Numbered from the stretch's first letter, positions 27,389 to 36,673 are shown. The stretch is DNA of 64,000 bases from Deefgea piscis (GCF_013284055.1 NZ_CP054143.1:620001-684000), one strand, 5' to 3'. Notes: generated from the letters alone by a model not told the origin. Numbers and translations are program-made.

Positions 27389-28540
27389 TTAATGCGGTAA
27401 CTGATCCAGTTGCACGGCGATATATAGCTGCATTCGCTCTTCTAATTTATCCAAATTTAACTGCGTTATTTCAGCAATTTTTTGCAAGCGATAATCCAGA
27501 GTATTGCGGTGAATATGTAAAGCAGCAGCGGTTTTCGCGTAATGCAAATCGTGCTCAAACCAGCGCAGCAAGGTGTGATAGAGCAAGTGATCTTTATCAT
27601 GCTCTGCCAAGCGGCTCACTGGCAGGCGAAATAATTCAGCTTGCCAGCCACTGGCCAAAGGCGACAATAAAACCGGCAAGCGGCGTTGTTCAAACGCCTG
27701 TAGTAAAGGGCGCTTAGCTTGCGGCTGCAATAAAGTGGCCCGCGCGGTTTGATACGACAAAGCAATGCTGCCGTCCTGACTAAAATAATGCCCAAGCGCA
27801 GCATGAATCTGCGCCACACCATCGCGCTGGATATCTTCTAACCAACGGTTTAATTCCAAACTTAAAGCGCTGGCATCCCACTGGCCGCGCCGATCCAGTG
27901 CGGGGTAGAGCACGACAAATTCATTTAATGAGCGCCGCGCCGTTAACTGCCCGCGCCGATCTTGGCTCAAACGCCGCTGCAAAATTTGTAATGCTTCTAG
28001 CCCCGACTCTTCATTTAATGCCATGCCACTGGTTTGTATCACCAGTGCTACCCGTGGTTTAAGTAAGTCGACATCCAGCCGTGCCGCCCATTGCTGCAAT
28101 GGCTCATCCGGTGCGCTAGTGCGCTCAATCAGCTGCAATACCAGCTCTTCACTCATACGGCTATCACGCTCAATGGTTTGCAGTAATTGTCGTTGATCGA
28201 GCATCATTTCTGCCGTCATTCGCACCAACTCACCAAATTGACGCACCTCATCGGGCTGACCGGTAATGCCAATCGCACCAATCACTTTACCATCGTGATG
28301 CAGCGGCAGATTCACCCCCGGGCGCACGCCCTGCAGTCGATTCACCGCCAGCTCGTCAATTTCAACCGTTCGCTCCTGACTAATCGCCAACACCGCGCCT
28401 TCATGTCGCTCGCCTAAACGCTTTGGGTCACCACTGCCCAAAATAATGCCCTGCTCATCCATCACATTGATGTTTTGCGGCAAAATCGACATGGTTCTTT
28501 GCACAATCGACTGCGCTAACAACACAGAAAGTAAAGACAT
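27389..28540 (-). CDS. cdaR: CdaR-type sugar diacid/glycerate regulator
   Basis: This 383-residue transcription regulator has an N-terminal sugar-diacid recognition domain (about 1-135; VMDEQGIILGSGDPKRLG, GVNLPLHHDGKVIGAIGITG) and a C-terminal PucR-type helix-turn-helix (FEHDLHYAKTAAALHIHRNTLDYRLQKI, cited only in part: HIHRNTLDYRLQKI). CdaR in E. coli activates genes for glucarate, galactarate and glycerate use. Here it is directly upstream of a GntP permease and a glycerate kinase on the same strand, so it most likely activates them. Its own transcription unit is insulated from the gene upstream by a terminator at 28.6 kb. Confidence in the family is high; the effector is inferred. Confidence 0.92.
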   Translation of the reverse strand: MSLLSVLLAQSIVQRTMSILPQNINVMDEQGIILGSGDPKRLGERHEGAVLAISQERTVEIDELAVNRLQGVRPGVNLPLHHDGKVIGAIGITGQPDEVRQFGELVRMTAEMMLDQRQLLQTIERDSRMSEELVLQLIERTSAPDEPLQQWAARLDVDLLKPRVALVIQTSGMALNEESGLEALQILQRRLSQDRRGQLTARRSLNEFVVLYPALDRRGQWDASALSLELNRWLEDIQRDGVAQIHAALGHYFSQDGSIALSYQTARATLLQPQAKRPLLQAFEQRRLPVLLSPLASGWQAELFRLPVSRLAEHDKDHLLYHTLLRWFEHDLHYAKTAAALHIHRNTLDYRLQKIAEITQLNLDKLEERMQLYIAVQLDQLPH

Positions 28541-28620
28541 GCTGGTTCTCGTTCACGGTTGAATTTCATTCGCACTTGATAACACGAACGCCAGCTACTG
28601 TCTTACCAGCGCATCAGCAA

Positions 28621-28648
28621 AGTAAAAAAATAGCGCCCAATTGGGCGC
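28621..28648 (-). terminator. Terminator after the small protein gene at 28680
   Basis: A perfect palindrome, GCGCCCAATTGGGCGC, is followed on the minus strand by TATTTTTTT. It ends the transcript of the 102-residue protein and insulates the CdaR gene. Confidence 0.9.
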
Positions 28649-28679
28649 GATTAAGTGAATCACAGTGCGGCGTAAAGAC

Positions 28680-28988
28680 TTATTTGCGAAAACTGTCTTC
28701 GGTTCTGAACGATGCGTCATAACCCCAAATCGCCGTTTGATTATCCAGCCCCATCGCTTGCGAATGAATACCTTGAATCACAAACAGCTCATGCGCCACA
28801 TTGGGGGGAAAACCTTCTCGATCACCACGAGAATCAAATAATATTTCATCTAAAAAATTCGCTAGCTCAGGGCTCCCCCACAGCAGCGTGTTTTTTTCCA
28901 TAATGCGTGGATGTTGCTCGATCAATAAGTGCGGCAAGTTATTCTCGCCAAGATATTCGGCCAACTGAGCTTGCAGTTTGCTATCCAT
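28680..28988 (-). CDS. Conserved-looking small acidic protein of unknown function
   Basis: This 102-residue soluble protein has no signal peptide, membrane segment or motif I recognise. It is acidic, with aromatic residues spread through the second half (LLWGSPELANFLDEI, AIWGYDASF). A good GGAG ribosome site eight bases upstream of the ATG and a strong terminator right after it support a real, separately transcribed gene. Nothing in the neighbourhood (pabC, CdaR) suggests a role. Confidence 0.7.
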   Translation of the reverse strand: MDSKLQAQLAEYLGENNLPHLLIEQHPRIMEKNTLLWGSPELANFLDEILFDSRGDREGFPPNVAHELFVIQGIHSQAMGLDNQTAIWGYDASFRTEDSFRK

Positions 28989-29090
28989 TACGATGCTCCA
29001 AAAGCAGGTCTATTTCAGCTATAGACCAGCGCTTGGCATTCAGCAAAAAACGCCGCTGAACAACAACGCTACGCCGACTTACGGCAAGGA

Positions 29091-29336
29091 TTATTTACTA
29101 CAGTATTTAGCAAAGTCCGCTTGTAAGACTTGTTGCTTGTCTTTCATTCTTTGCACCGCATACGGCTGATTAGGCCCACCCAAACGGCGCTGAATCAGTC
29201 GCTGCTCTTGCGTAATTTTGGCGCAACGCTGCGCCTCGAGCGCACGTAATTGATCTGGATCACCTTGATAATACTCTTGAGCTGGCACCAAACTAGCGAG
29301 CCATAACACGCTGCTGAACAAAACAAACTTCATCAT
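29091..29336 (-). CDS. Small exported protein with two cysteines
   Basis: This 81-residue protein begins with a clear signal peptide (MMKFVLFSSVLWLASLVPAQ), leaving a mature chain of about 60 residues rich in Gln, Arg and Lys. It has two cysteines (QRCAKI and AKYCSK) that could form a disulfide in the periplasm. The short form is chosen because its ATG at 29336 overlaps the TGA stop of pabC, which suggests coupled translation. It resembles the DUF4124-like or LysM-free small periplasmic proteins in general style only; I do not recognise a family. Confidence 0.7.
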   Translation of the reverse strand: MMKFVLFSSVLWLASLVPAQEYYQGDPDQLRALEAQRCAKITQEQRLIQRRLGGPNQPYAVQRMKDKQQVLQADFAKYCSK

Positions 29337-30166
29337 GCCGATTGATTTCCAATGAATAGTAATGACGACGTAGCTCGTTGGCCCAGCCGCGCAGCGATCT
29401 CGCCAGAAAGAAGCGGCCACGATTGCTCACCCATTTGTTGTACTGGCACGCAAGCGGCCAAACTATTGCACATAAATACGGCCTCAGCAGCATACAGCTG
29501 AGCCAAGCTGATTTTGCATTCAACTATGGGTATTTCATCACAAGCGATATCATTCAACAGGATAGAGCGATATACCCCAGAGACACCGGATTCATTTAAT
29601 ATGGGCGTGCACCATACGCCATCGATCAAAGCAAATAAATTGCTCATCACGCCTTCCACCACCCAGCCATCCCGATCGAGCATCACCCCATCAAACACCG
29701 CCGGATCGGACCATTCTTGCCGTGCCAAGACGTTTTCTAAGCGATTCAGATGTTTTATCCCCGCCAACGCCGGTTGCCAGCTGGCCCGAGTCGCACACAA
29801 CACCAGTTTGGCGCCCGCAAGATATAAGCGCTCAGCATACGCAGGCAATGCCGCCAATTGCACAATTCGATTAGGTTTGATATCAGCCGGCAGCGCATAA
29901 CCGCGTGCTGATTCACCACGCGTGATGATGATTTTTAAGCTGTGATCAAACGGTGCAAGTTGGGCGATATCGGCCAATAGCGTTGCCTCGCTGGGCGCAG
30001 TAATGCCAATGCGTGCGCAGTCTTGGACTAATTTGGCGTATTGCTGCGGCCAAAACTCCAACTGCCCCGCACGCACTTTCAGTGTGCGAAATACGCCGTC
30101 TCCAAACTGAATCGCCCTATCGCGCAAATTCAAGTTGTCCGCCAAAACGCCATTAACTAACCGCAT
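29333..30166 (-). CDS. pabC: Aminodeoxychorismate lyase
   Basis: This 277-residue class IV aminotransferase-fold enzyme uses PLP. It makes 4-aminobenzoate and pyruvate from aminodeoxychorismate for folate synthesis. Evidence: N-terminal DRAIQFGDGVFRTL, the probable PLP lysine in IKHLNRLENVLARQE, and the substrate-side VVEGVMSNLFAL. It lies 25 bases downstream of pabB on the same strand, the usual partner. D-amino acid or branched-chain aminotransferases share the fold, but the pairing with pabB settles the call. Its stop overlaps the start of a small exported protein. Confidence 0.94.
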   Translation of the reverse strand: MRLVNGVLADNLNLRDRAIQFGDGVFRTLKVRAGQLEFWPQQYAKLVQDCARIGITAPSEATLLADIAQLAPFDHSLKIIITRGESARGYALPADIKPNRIVQLAALPAYAERLYLAGAKLVLCATRASWQPALAGIKHLNRLENVLARQEWSDPAVFDGVMLDRDGWVVEGVMSNLFALIDGVWCTPILNESGVSGVYRSILLNDIACDEIPIVECKISLAQLYAAEAVFMCNSLAACVPVQQMGEQSWPLLSGEIAARLGQRATSSLLFIGNQSA

Positions 30167-30191
30167 TGGGATCTTCCTGCTAGCAACGCCA

Positions 30192-31505
30192 TCATCCCGC
30201 TACACCAAGGGCGCGCAATAAACCACGCGCTTTATGCCGCGTTTCTTGCAATTCACGCTCAGCATCAGAATCGGCCACGATACCGGCACCAGCGCGGAAA
30301 TACAGCTGGTCGGCGCGTTGCACAAAAGTACGAATTAAAATATTGCTGTCCATACTGCCGTCGCGATTGATGTAGCCCAAGCTGCCGGTGTAGGCTAAAC
30401 GAGGCCGATCTTCGAGCTCGCGAATAATTTGCATGCAGCGCACTTTAGGGCAGCCGGTAATGGTGCCCCCCGGAAACAAGGCGCGCAGCACGTCGGCAGT
30501 ATTGAGGCCCGATCGCAATACCGCGCGGATATTTGATTCAATGTGATGCACAAAAGAATACGTCGCCACCGCCATTAATTCATCGACGTGCACCGTGCCC
30601 GGTACGGCAATCCGCCCCAAGTCATTGCGCTCTAAATCGACCAACATAATGTGTTCGGCGCGCTCTTTGGGGGTGTTTAATAATCGTTGTTTAAGTTTTT
30701 CGTCTTCGATTGGATCGCTCGATCGGGCAAAGGTCCCCGCAATCGGCCGCGTTTGTACAATGCCGTCTTTGACTTGCACCAAGCGCTCTGGCGATGAGCT
30801 GATGATTTGTCCGGCGTCGCCCAAATCTAAATACGCCGAAAATGGCGCAGGATTGGCGGTGCGTAATGCCGCATAAACATCGGTGGCCTGACCTTGCGCT
30901 AACGTCACATCCCAACCGCGCGATAAATTCACCTGAAACACATCGCCATCGACAATATATTGCTTGGCGCGCTCAGCGCCGGCGATAAATTGCTGTGGTT
31001 CATCCTCCGAAATTGCTGCCACCTCCACCGCTTGTGACTGCCACACCGGCGCTTGCGCAAGCAAAGCTTGCAGTTGCGCTAAATCTGCGGCGGTTTCAGC
31101 GAGCAAGGTCGCCACTTGCGTTTCACGGTGCAGCAATACCGCAGCGGGGCAACGAATTAAAGCGCCCAAAGGAAAATCAGCATACTGCCCGAGGGTACGA
31201 GTCGCTACGCTAGGCTCAAAAATCTCTAGCAGCTCATACCCGGCATAAAAGAACCAGCCGCCATGAAATGGCAACTCAGACTCTATCGTTGGCCCTTGTG
31301 GTAGCGCAGCTAAATCACGCACTAAAGCCGCGCCTTCATCGGCGCCATAGCAGCGGATTTCGCTAGGCAAGGCAAATAAAATATCCCAACCTTGCGTTTG
31401 CGATGATTGCAATAGCGCGGGAAAATGCGCACGAGAATGCGCCAACAAGCCGGCTAAATCCGGAGCTTGTGGCAATCTATGGGTAAAATAGTTAAATTCT
31501 GACAT
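30192..31505 (-). CDS. pabB: Aminodeoxychorismate synthase component I
   Basis: This 437-residue chorismate-binding enzyme adds ammonia to chorismate to give aminodeoxychorismate. Conserved stretches are DGDVFQVNLSRGW, ISSSPERLVQV, RPIAGTFARS, ERAEHIMLVDLERNDLGR and FPGGTITGCPKVRCMQII. The frame opens upstream at a GTG (31538), but the ATG at 31505 fits the usual N-terminus better. Neither start has a strong ribosome site. The glutamine amidotransferase partner PabA is not in this window. It is divergent from the lipocalin gene with about 50 bases between, so the two promoters must be close or overlapping. Confidence 0.93.
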   Translation of the reverse strand: MSEFNYFTHRLPQAPDLAGLLAHSRAHFPALLQSSQTQGWDILFALPSEIRCYGADEGAALVRDLAALPQGPTIESELPFHGGWFFYAGYELLEIFEPSVATRTLGQYADFPLGALIRCPAAVLLHRETQVATLLAETAADLAQLQALLAQAPVWQSQAVEVAAISEDEPQQFIAGAERAKQYIVDGDVFQVNLSRGWDVTLAQGQATDVYAALRTANPAPFSAYLDLGDAGQIISSSPERLVQVKDGIVQTRPIAGTFARSSDPIEDEKLKQRLLNTPKERAEHIMLVDLERNDLGRIAVPGTVHVDELMAVATYSFVHHIESNIRAVLRSGLNTADVLRALFPGGTITGCPKVRCMQIIRELEDRPRLAYTGSLGYINRDGSMDSNILIRTFVQRADQLYFRAGAGIVADSDAERELQETRHKARGLLRALGVAG

Positions 31506-31554
31506 GGCGCTATTGTAACAAGAGCCCAGCACACTCACACCACCGAGAACCCTG

Positions 31555-32079
31555 ATGCCAAAACTTTTACTGATTTTTTTATGCAGCTTGTTCAGCAGCG
31601 CCTACGCCGAAAGCACGCCGGTTCGCAGTGTGCCGCAGCTGGATGTGGCGCGTTATCTGGGCACTTGGCATGAAATCGCCCGTTTTCCGATGTATTTTCA
31701 AAATCAATGCGTCGGTGAGGTGACGGCCAATTACACGCTGCAAGATAATGGCGATATCCAAGTGATTAACCGCTGCCGCATCGCCAATGGCGAATTTGAC
31801 CAAGCCAAAGGCCGCGCCCAAGTCGTCGCCAACACCGGTAATGCCCAGTTAAAAGTCAGTTTCTTTTGGCCATTTAAGAGTGATTACTGGGTGATTGGCC
31901 TTGATCCTGATTATCGCTGGGCGGTTGTAGGTAATCCGAATCGCAAGTATTTATGGATTTTATCGCGTACGCCGACCTTGAGCTCGGCTGACTTGGCACT
32001 CGCCAAAGCCAGTGCTGCCGCACAAGGTTTTTCACTCAAGCAACTCATTTCAAGTGATTCATCCAGCGTGCAGCCATAA
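31555..32079 (+). CDS. blc: Exported lipocalin (Blc family)
   Basis: This 174-residue beta-barrel protein binds lipids or other small hydrophobic molecules. The signal peptide (MPKLLLIFLCSLFSSAYA) has a signal peptidase I site and no lipobox, unlike the lipoprotein Blc of E. coli, so it should be soluble in the periplasm. Lipocalin motifs are ARYLGTWHEIARFPMYFQN (GxW), NRCRIANGEFDQAKGRA and DYRWAVVGNPNRKYLWILSR. It is divergent from pabB and followed by a hairpin shared with the next minus-strand gene. Confidence 0.93.
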   Translation: MPKLLLIFLCSLFSSAYAESTPVRSVPQLDVARYLGTWHEIARFPMYFQNQCVGEVTANYTLQDNGDIQVINRCRIANGEFDQAKGRAQVVANTGNAQLKVSFFWPFKSDYWVIGLDPDYRWAVVGNPNRKYLWILSRTPTLSSADLALAKASAAAQGFSLKQLISSDSSSVQP

Positions 32080-32083
32080 AAAA

Positions 32084-32115
32084 ATCACCGCGCTGATACA
32101 GCTGCGGTGATGGTT
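32084..32115. terminator. Bidirectional terminator between lipocalin and the Arg-rich protein
   Basis: The stem ATCACCGC / GCGGTGAT (32084-32091 and 32104-32111) has a seven-A run on its left, giving a strong T-run for the minus-strand gene. For the lipocalin only GGTTTATT follows. Confidence 0.85.
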
Positions 32116-32143
32116 TATTGGCTAGGGTCTGTTATTTAATCGA

Positions 32144-32455
32144 TTACTTGTAATAGGCACGGCGAATTTCACGGCGAGCTTCGCGCTTTTCTTGGCGCAC
32201 TTCGCGTTCGGCTTTGCGTGTCGCTTGGCGAACTTCACGCGCACCTTCGCGAATCGCTTGGCGGCGCTCATACGGTGTTCTGGCGTTGTAATAGTCGCGC
32301 GCCGCTTCGCGTCGCTCGCTCATCACTTCGCGCGCACCTTCAATTTTGGCTTGGCGAACTTCACGCGCGCCTTCACGCATCTCGTGGCCTACGCTACTGG
32401 CCATCGCAGCCGTGCTTGTAATCGCAAAAAGTACCGTTAGCAAAAGTCGTTTCAT
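32144..32455 (-). CDS. Small exported Arg/Glu-rich repeat protein
   Basis: This 103-residue protein has a signal peptide (MKRLLLTVLFAITSTAAMAS) and a mature part made almost only of Arg, Glu, Ala, Lys and Gln. The unit EGAREVRQA recurs exactly at two places (about residues 28-36 and 69-77), with EGAREVMSE and KAEREVRQE as variants. The pattern predicts a long charged single helix or coiled coil. The only hydrophobic stretch is the signal. I do not know the family; it may be a periplasmic stress or envelope protein. The ribosome site AAGGAAT lies just before the ATG. Codon use is narrow because of the composition. Confidence 0.75.
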   Translation of the reverse strand: MKRLLLTVLFAITSTAAMASSVGHEMREGAREVRQAKIEGAREVMSERREAARDYYNARTPYERRQAIREGAREVRQATRKAEREVRQEKREARREIRRAYYK

Positions 32456-32769
32456 GATGAATTCCTTGGATCAATTTAAGCTGGAAAGTGCTTTTGCACC
32501 TGCAATGTCGCCATCTTAAAAGCCCCTTCCCGACTGCAACAGGCTTTGTGCGATTGTTCACACACGGTTTGCATCACCGTTCAACGCCGCAATTCACAAG
32601 CAATCATCATCGAATCTATGCCAAATTAAGTCACAACACTGCCCGCGAAACGGCCAATGCCGTGCCGAATCATTGGGCCAATAATTTTAATATTTTCAAT
32701 TCAAGCACAAAACATGAAACGCAGGTATTGCCATCTAGAGCATATTTAATAAAGCATAGCTAGCAATAC
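32456..32769. other. Intergenic region upstream of the Arg-rich protein
   Basis: About 310 bases with the presumed promoter of the Arg-rich protein gene and a 49-bp repeat at its far end (32723-32771). A 91-codon open frame on the plus strand has no ribosome site and an implausible His/Asn-rich composition. I see nothing else. Confidence 0.35.
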
Positions 32770-32771
32770 CT
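32723..32771. repeat. 49-bp hairpin repeat, copy 3, touching the ATPase stop codon
   Basis: The ends AGGTATTGC / GCAATACCT form a perfect 9-bp inverted repeat, with AATAAAGC inside. The last two bases are part of the TAG stop codon (32770-32772) of the ATPase gene. Confidence 0.8.
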
Positions 32772-33930
32772 ATCGACTCAGCCACGACCAAGCTGGCTTA
32801 TCTAAGTGATGCTGCCCAGCAATCAATGTTTCACCGCAGTCTTTTTGCAAAATAATCGAGTTGCAATCAACTTCACGCTCCAGCGCTGCGACTAGGCGGC
32901 TGGCATGGCTCACCACAATCACCTGGCTACGCGTTGCCGCTGCAGCAATTAAGCGGGCCAAGGCCGGTAATAGATCCGGATGTAAACTCGTTTCTGGCTC
33001 ATTGAGCACCAATAACTCCGGTGGCCGTGGGCTCAACAAAGCCGCGACCAAGAGTAAATAACGCAAAGTGCCATCGGAAAACTCACTGGCAGATAATGGC
33101 CGCAGTAAACCATGCTGCCACAGCAAGACGCTAAATCGGCCTTGTTGCACGTCGATTTGAATTCGTGAACCTGGAAAAGCATCATCAATCGCTGCAGCCA
33201 ACGTTTCGGGCTCACCAATTTCAATGATGGTTTGCAAAGCGGCGGCTAAATTAGCGCCATCGTTGGCCAAAATCGGGGTGTAAGTGCCGATTTGCGGCTG
33301 CCGCGCAGGTGCGCTGGCATCGGTGCGTAGATGATCATAAAAGCGCCAGCGGCGCATCGCTTCGCGTAATTGCAACACTTCGGGCGCATTAATCGGATCT
33401 GCGCATTGCATAAAAACACTATCGTACGTTGGCACATGCTGATTGAGCACTTGCCAAGCACGGCCATCACGAGTGCGCGCCACCGCGCCGCGCCGATCCA
33501 GTAGTAGTGTCGCATCGCGCTGTAGCTGCCCCGCCCAAATCTGTTCGCGCTTGATTTCTGGATCGGCGCAAAACAACGACAGGCTTGGCATTGGCAGGCC
33601 CAAATCAATGGCGTACGAAAAATCATCACCGGCAAAACCCAGCTTCAACGCCACCGTTGTTTGGCGAATCGTCCCTTGAATCGTCACCTCACCGCGCCGC
33701 ATCGCTGGGCTGATTTTTTCTGGCCCCGCCCATAAGGTGGATGCAAAGCCCCCCTCTTGCGCTAAATGCGCAATCAAGCGCCCTTCGGCGGCTTCAGCAG
33801 TTAACCGCAAAGCGCGATACAAACTGGATTTGCCACTGCCATTGGCGCCACTAATCACATTCAGTTGGGCCAGCGGCATGATCAAATCACGTAGCGAGCG
33901 ATAATTGGCAATGGCCAGCGTATGTAGCAT
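32770..33930 (-). CDS. RecF/SMC-like AAA ATPase (AAA_21 type)
   Basis: This 386-residue predicted ATPase of the ABC/SMC-like class has no membrane domain. Walker A is VISGANGSGKSSLYRAL at about 25-41. An ABC-signature-like ASEFSDGTLRYLLL precedes Walker B LLVLNEPETSLHPDLL, and the switch histidine is in VIVVSHASRL. This matches the stand-alone AAA_21 family, some members of which act with a nuclease in defence (OLD, Septu or Retron-type partners). No nuclease or other partner is adjacent here, so a housekeeping or unknown role is more likely. It is a single gene between two unrelated units. Family call firm, function unknown. Confidence 0.85.
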   Translation of the reverse strand: MLHTLAIANYRSLRDLIMPLAQLNVISGANGSGKSSLYRALRLTAEAAEGRLIAHLAQEGGFASTLWAGPEKISPAMRRGEVTIQGTIRQTTVALKLGFAGDDFSYAIDLGLPMPSLSLFCADPEIKREQIWAGQLQRDATLLLDRRGAVARTRDGRAWQVLNQHVPTYDSVFMQCADPINAPEVLQLREAMRRWRFYDHLRTDASAPARQPQIGTYTPILANDGANLAAALQTIIEIGEPETLAAAIDDAFPGSRIQIDVQQGRFSVLLWQHGLLRPLSASEFSDGTLRYLLLVAALLSPRPPELLVLNEPETSLHPDLLPALARLIAAAATRSQVIVVSHASRLVAALEREVDCNSIILQKDCGETLIAGQHHLDKPAWSWLSR

Positions 33931-34021
33931 CGAATTTCTTCACCCCAAAAAAACCATCATAAAGAGAAATTGCTAGCTCGTACTGTGTTTTTTGCCAACA
34001 GATGTTCGGTCGCGACAGCGC

Positions 34022-34045
34022 AAAAAAAGCCACCCGAGGGTGGCT
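34022..34045 (-). terminator. Terminator of fabF
   Basis: The stem AGCCACCC / GGGTGGCT with a two-base GA centre is followed on the minus strand by seven T. It marks the end of the fatty acid gene cluster. Confidence 0.92.
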
Positions 34046-34065
34046 ATTCTATAGATGCGAGTCGC

Positions 34066-35307
34066 TTAAATCTTTTTGAACACCAGCGTACCGTTGGTGC
34101 CGCCAAAGCCAAATGAATTGGAAATCGCCACTTCAATCTTCATATCACGCGCGGTATTAGCGCAATAATCAAGGTCGCAACCGGATTCAAAATCTTGCTC
34201 ATGCAAGTTAATCGTCGGTGGTGACACTTGATGGTGCAAGGCCAAGATCGAGTAAATCGCTTCAACGCCACCCGCGCCGCCCAATAAATGGCCAGTCATT
34301 GATTTGGTTGAGTTAACAACTAATTTCTTCGCATGATCACCAAAAGCAATCTTCAAGGCATTGGTTTCATTGGCATCACCCAGCGGTGTTGATGTGCCGT
34401 GTGCATTCACGTATTGCACTTGATCCGGATTCACACCGGCATCGCGCAATGCATTGGCAACGCCACGTGCAGGGCCTTCAGCGCTTGGAGCGGTGATGTG
34501 ATGCGCGTCCGAGCTCATGCCAAAACCAACGAGTTCGGCATAAATGGTTGCGCCACGCTTTTTAGCGTGCTCGTACTCTTCGAGTACCAAGACCCCAGCG
34601 CCTTCACCCATCACGAAACCATCACGGCCTTTATCCCAAGGGCGTGACGCGGTTTTTGGATCGTCATTGCGCGTTGAAAGCGCCTTCATTGCGCCAAAGC
34701 CACCGATGGCCATTTTGCAAATTGTGCCTTCAGCACCGCCCGCAACCATCACATCAGCATCGCCGTACTGAATAATCCGCGCCGCATCACCGATACTATG
34801 GGCACCAGTGGTACACGCAGAAACGATGCCATAACTCGGGCCTTGATAGCCTTTCATAATGGAAACATGGCCAGCGATCATATTGATCAATGAACCAGGA
34901 ATAAAGAACGGACCGATTTTACGCGTGCCGCCTTCCAGATAAGCTGCATTGGTTTGCTCAATCAGCTGCAAGCCACCAATACCCGAACCGATATTCACAC
35001 CAACGCGGGTTTTATCCAGATCGCTCACATCATCCAAGCCAGCGTCGTTAATCGCTTGCATTGCAGCAGCGATACCGTAATGAATGAAGTCATCCATTCG
35101 GCGCGCATCTTTCGGGCTCACGTACTGGCTAATATCAAAATCTTTTACTTGGCCGGCGATATGGCAACCCATATCGCTCGGGTCAAAACGGGTGATTAAA
35201 TCAATACCGGATTGACCAGCAAGCAGGTTGGCCCAGCCAGTGGCAACATCATTGCCAACTGGGGAAACTTGGCCCAAGCCGGTGACAACTACTCTGCGTT
35301 TAGACAC
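34066..35307 (-). CDS. fabF: 3-oxoacyl-ACP synthase II
   Basis: This 413-residue condensing enzyme elongates acyl-ACP with malonyl-ACP. The active cysteine lies in [12 protein letters not shown], the histidines in [11 protein letters not shown] and [15 protein letters not shown] longer frame begins at 35361, but the GTG at 35307 has GGAG with a seven-base gap and gives the usual N-terminus [12 protein letters not shown], so GTG is chosen. It is the last gene of the yceD-rpmF-plsX-fabH-fabD-fabG-acpP-fabF series, though a terminator between acpP and fabF shows that it is only partly co-transcribed. Confidence 0.95.
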   Translation of the reverse strand: MSKRRVVVTGLGQVSPVGNDVATGWANLLAGQSGIDLITRFDPSDMGCHIAGQVKDFDISQYVSPKDARRMDDFIHYGIAAAMQAINDAGLDDVSDLDKTRVGVNIGSGIGGLQLIEQTNAAYLEGGTRKIGPFFIPGSLINMIAGHVSIMKGYQGPSYGIVSACTTGAHSIGDAARIIQYGDADVMVAGGAEGTICKMAIGGFGAMKALSTRNDDPKTASRPWDKGRDGFVMGEGAGVLVLEEYEHAKKRGATIYAELVGFGMSSDAHHITAPSAEGPARGVANALRDAGVNPDQVQYVNAHGTSTPLGDANETNALKIAFGDHAKKLVVNSTKSMTGHLLGGAGGVEAIYSILALHHQVSPPTINLHEQDFESGCDLDYCANTARDMKIEVAISNSFGFGGTNGTLVFKKI

Positions 35308-35435
35308 GGGGTGACTCCGCTTAAAACCGGACTGTGCCGGTTGCGCCATAAACCAATTCAAGAGCGTGTTTTAAAACTATGCCGCGCCTAGCCTTAAAAC
35401 ACGATCTTAAACACTGCTTCATCGCGCTAAATATG

Positions 35436-35475
35436 AAAAAACCCCCGCGACGACACTGTAGTGCCGCAGCGGAGG
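35436..35475 (-). terminator. Terminator after acpP
   Basis: On the minus strand CCTCCGC pairs with GCGGGGG (one T-G pair), with an inner GGCAC / GTGTC part, followed by TTTTTT. It would let the abundant acpP message end before fabF. Confidence 0.85.
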
Positions 35476-35489
35476 TTGGATGTTCCTTC

Positions 35490-35729
35490 TTACTTGCTCA
35501 AATGAGCGCTGACGTAGTCAACTGCTTGCTGAACAGTAGTGATCTTTTCTGCATCTTCGTCAGGGATTTCGCACTCAAATTCTTCTTCAAGCGCCATAAC
35601 GAGTTCAACGGTGTCGAGAGAGTCGGCGCCGAGGTCGTTTACGAATGATGAATCAATCTTAACGTCAGTTTCTGGCACGCCCAGTTGCTCAGCAACAATC
35701 TTCTTCACGCGCTGTTCGATGTTTTCCAT
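35490..35729 (-). CDS. acpP: Acyl carrier protein
   Basis: This 79-residue acidic protein carries acyl chains on a phosphopantetheine arm. The attachment serine is in the conserved motif [12 protein letters not shown] (Ser37). It lies between fabG and fabF with its own downstream terminator, as expected for a gene that must be expressed far more than its neighbours. On the minus strand a TAGAAT box at about 35.78 kb could be the -10 of an internal promoter, but no good -35 is visible. Confidence 0.98.
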   Translation of the reverse strand: MENIEQRVKKIVAEQLGVPETDVKIDSSFVNDLGADSLDTVELVMALEEEFECEIPDEDAEKITTVQQAVDYVSAHLSK

Positions 35730-35913
35730 GGATTTATCCCAAGCCTATTAAAAAGCAAATTTCGAAAAAAACGTCCGCATTCTACCAAAAAAATGGTGAA
35801 GCAAACAGTTTGGTGATGTTTTATTGCAAAAATACCTGCAATTCACATCGTTAATAAAGACTACAAAAATTGGTCAATCTAGCAAAATGCAGTATCGCTG
35901 CTATTTTACTCGA

Positions 35914-36657
35914 TTAATTCATAAACATGCCACCATTCACATGAATGGTATTACCCGTAATATAACCAGCCTTATCTGACGCCAAGAATCCAACCGCATC
36001 GGCGATGTCTTTTGGATCACCCAAACGTCCCAGTGCAATATTAGCAACTAGGTGGGCTTTTTGCTCATCAGGTAAATTACGGGTCATATCGGTATCAATA
36101 AAGCCTGGTGCGACGGCATTCACTGTCACACCACGACTACCGATTTCTTTAGCTAGCGATTTGGTAAAACCAAATAACGCCGCTTTGGCTGCCGAATAAT
36201 TGGTTTGACCGGCGTTGCCAGTCGCGCCTACTACCGACGCAATATTGATAATCCGTCCCCAACGCGCTTTCATCATGCCGCGCATCACGGCTTTAGATAA
36301 TTTGTAAACTGGCTTCAGATTGGTATCCATAATGGCATCCCATTCTTCATCCTTCATGCGCATCAATAAGTTATCACGGGTAATCCCGGCGTTATTGACC
36401 AAAATCGCAATCGGGCCAAATTCTTTTTCAATTTGTGCCACGATGGCTTCACAAGCACCGTCTTCGGTCACTTGCAAACGTAAACCAGAACCTGCGGCAC
36501 CTGCTGCTTGCAGATAATCGGCAATCGCTGTTGCGCCTGAATCGCTGGTGGCCGTACCAATCACGGTTGCGCCTTGCGCTGCCAGCTCTAAAGCAATCGC
36601 TTGACCGATCCCGCGTGAAGCGCCAGTCACTAGCGCAACTTTACCTTGCAAACTCAT
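35914..36657 (-). CDS. fabG: 3-oxoacyl-ACP reductase
   Basis: This 247-residue short-chain dehydrogenase reduces 3-oxoacyl-ACP with NADPH. The cofactor loop is VTGASRGIGQAIA, and NNAGITRDNLLMRM is followed by the catalytic Tyr-X3-Lys in QTNYSAAKAALFG. The end, ITGNTIHVNGGMFMN, is typical. It follows fabD with one copy of the 49-bp repeat in the gap, and about 180 bases separate it from acpP. Confidence 0.97.
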   Translation of the reverse strand: MSLQGKVALVTGASRGIGQAIALELAAQGATVIGTATSDSGATAIADYLQAAGAAGSGLRLQVTEDGACEAIVAQIEKEFGPIAILVNNAGITRDNLLMRMKDEEWDAIMDTNLKPVYKLSKAVMRGMMKARWGRIINIASVVGATGNAGQTNYSAAKAALFGFTKSLAKEIGSRGVTVNAVAPGFIDTDMTRNLPDEQKAHLVANIALGRLGDPKDIADAVGFLASDKAGYITGNTIHVNGGMFMN

Positions 36658-36673
36658 TCCTCACCCCTAATCT

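Noticed and set aside
32488-32763. 91-codon open frame on the plus strand
   Set aside because: It is very rich in His and Asn, has no ribosome site, and its end runs into a 49-bp repeat.
32770-33930. Anti-phage defence system based on the RecF/SMC-like ATPase
   Set aside because: No nuclease, reverse transcriptase, toxin or other partner gene is next to it; a lone ATPase does not support a defence call.
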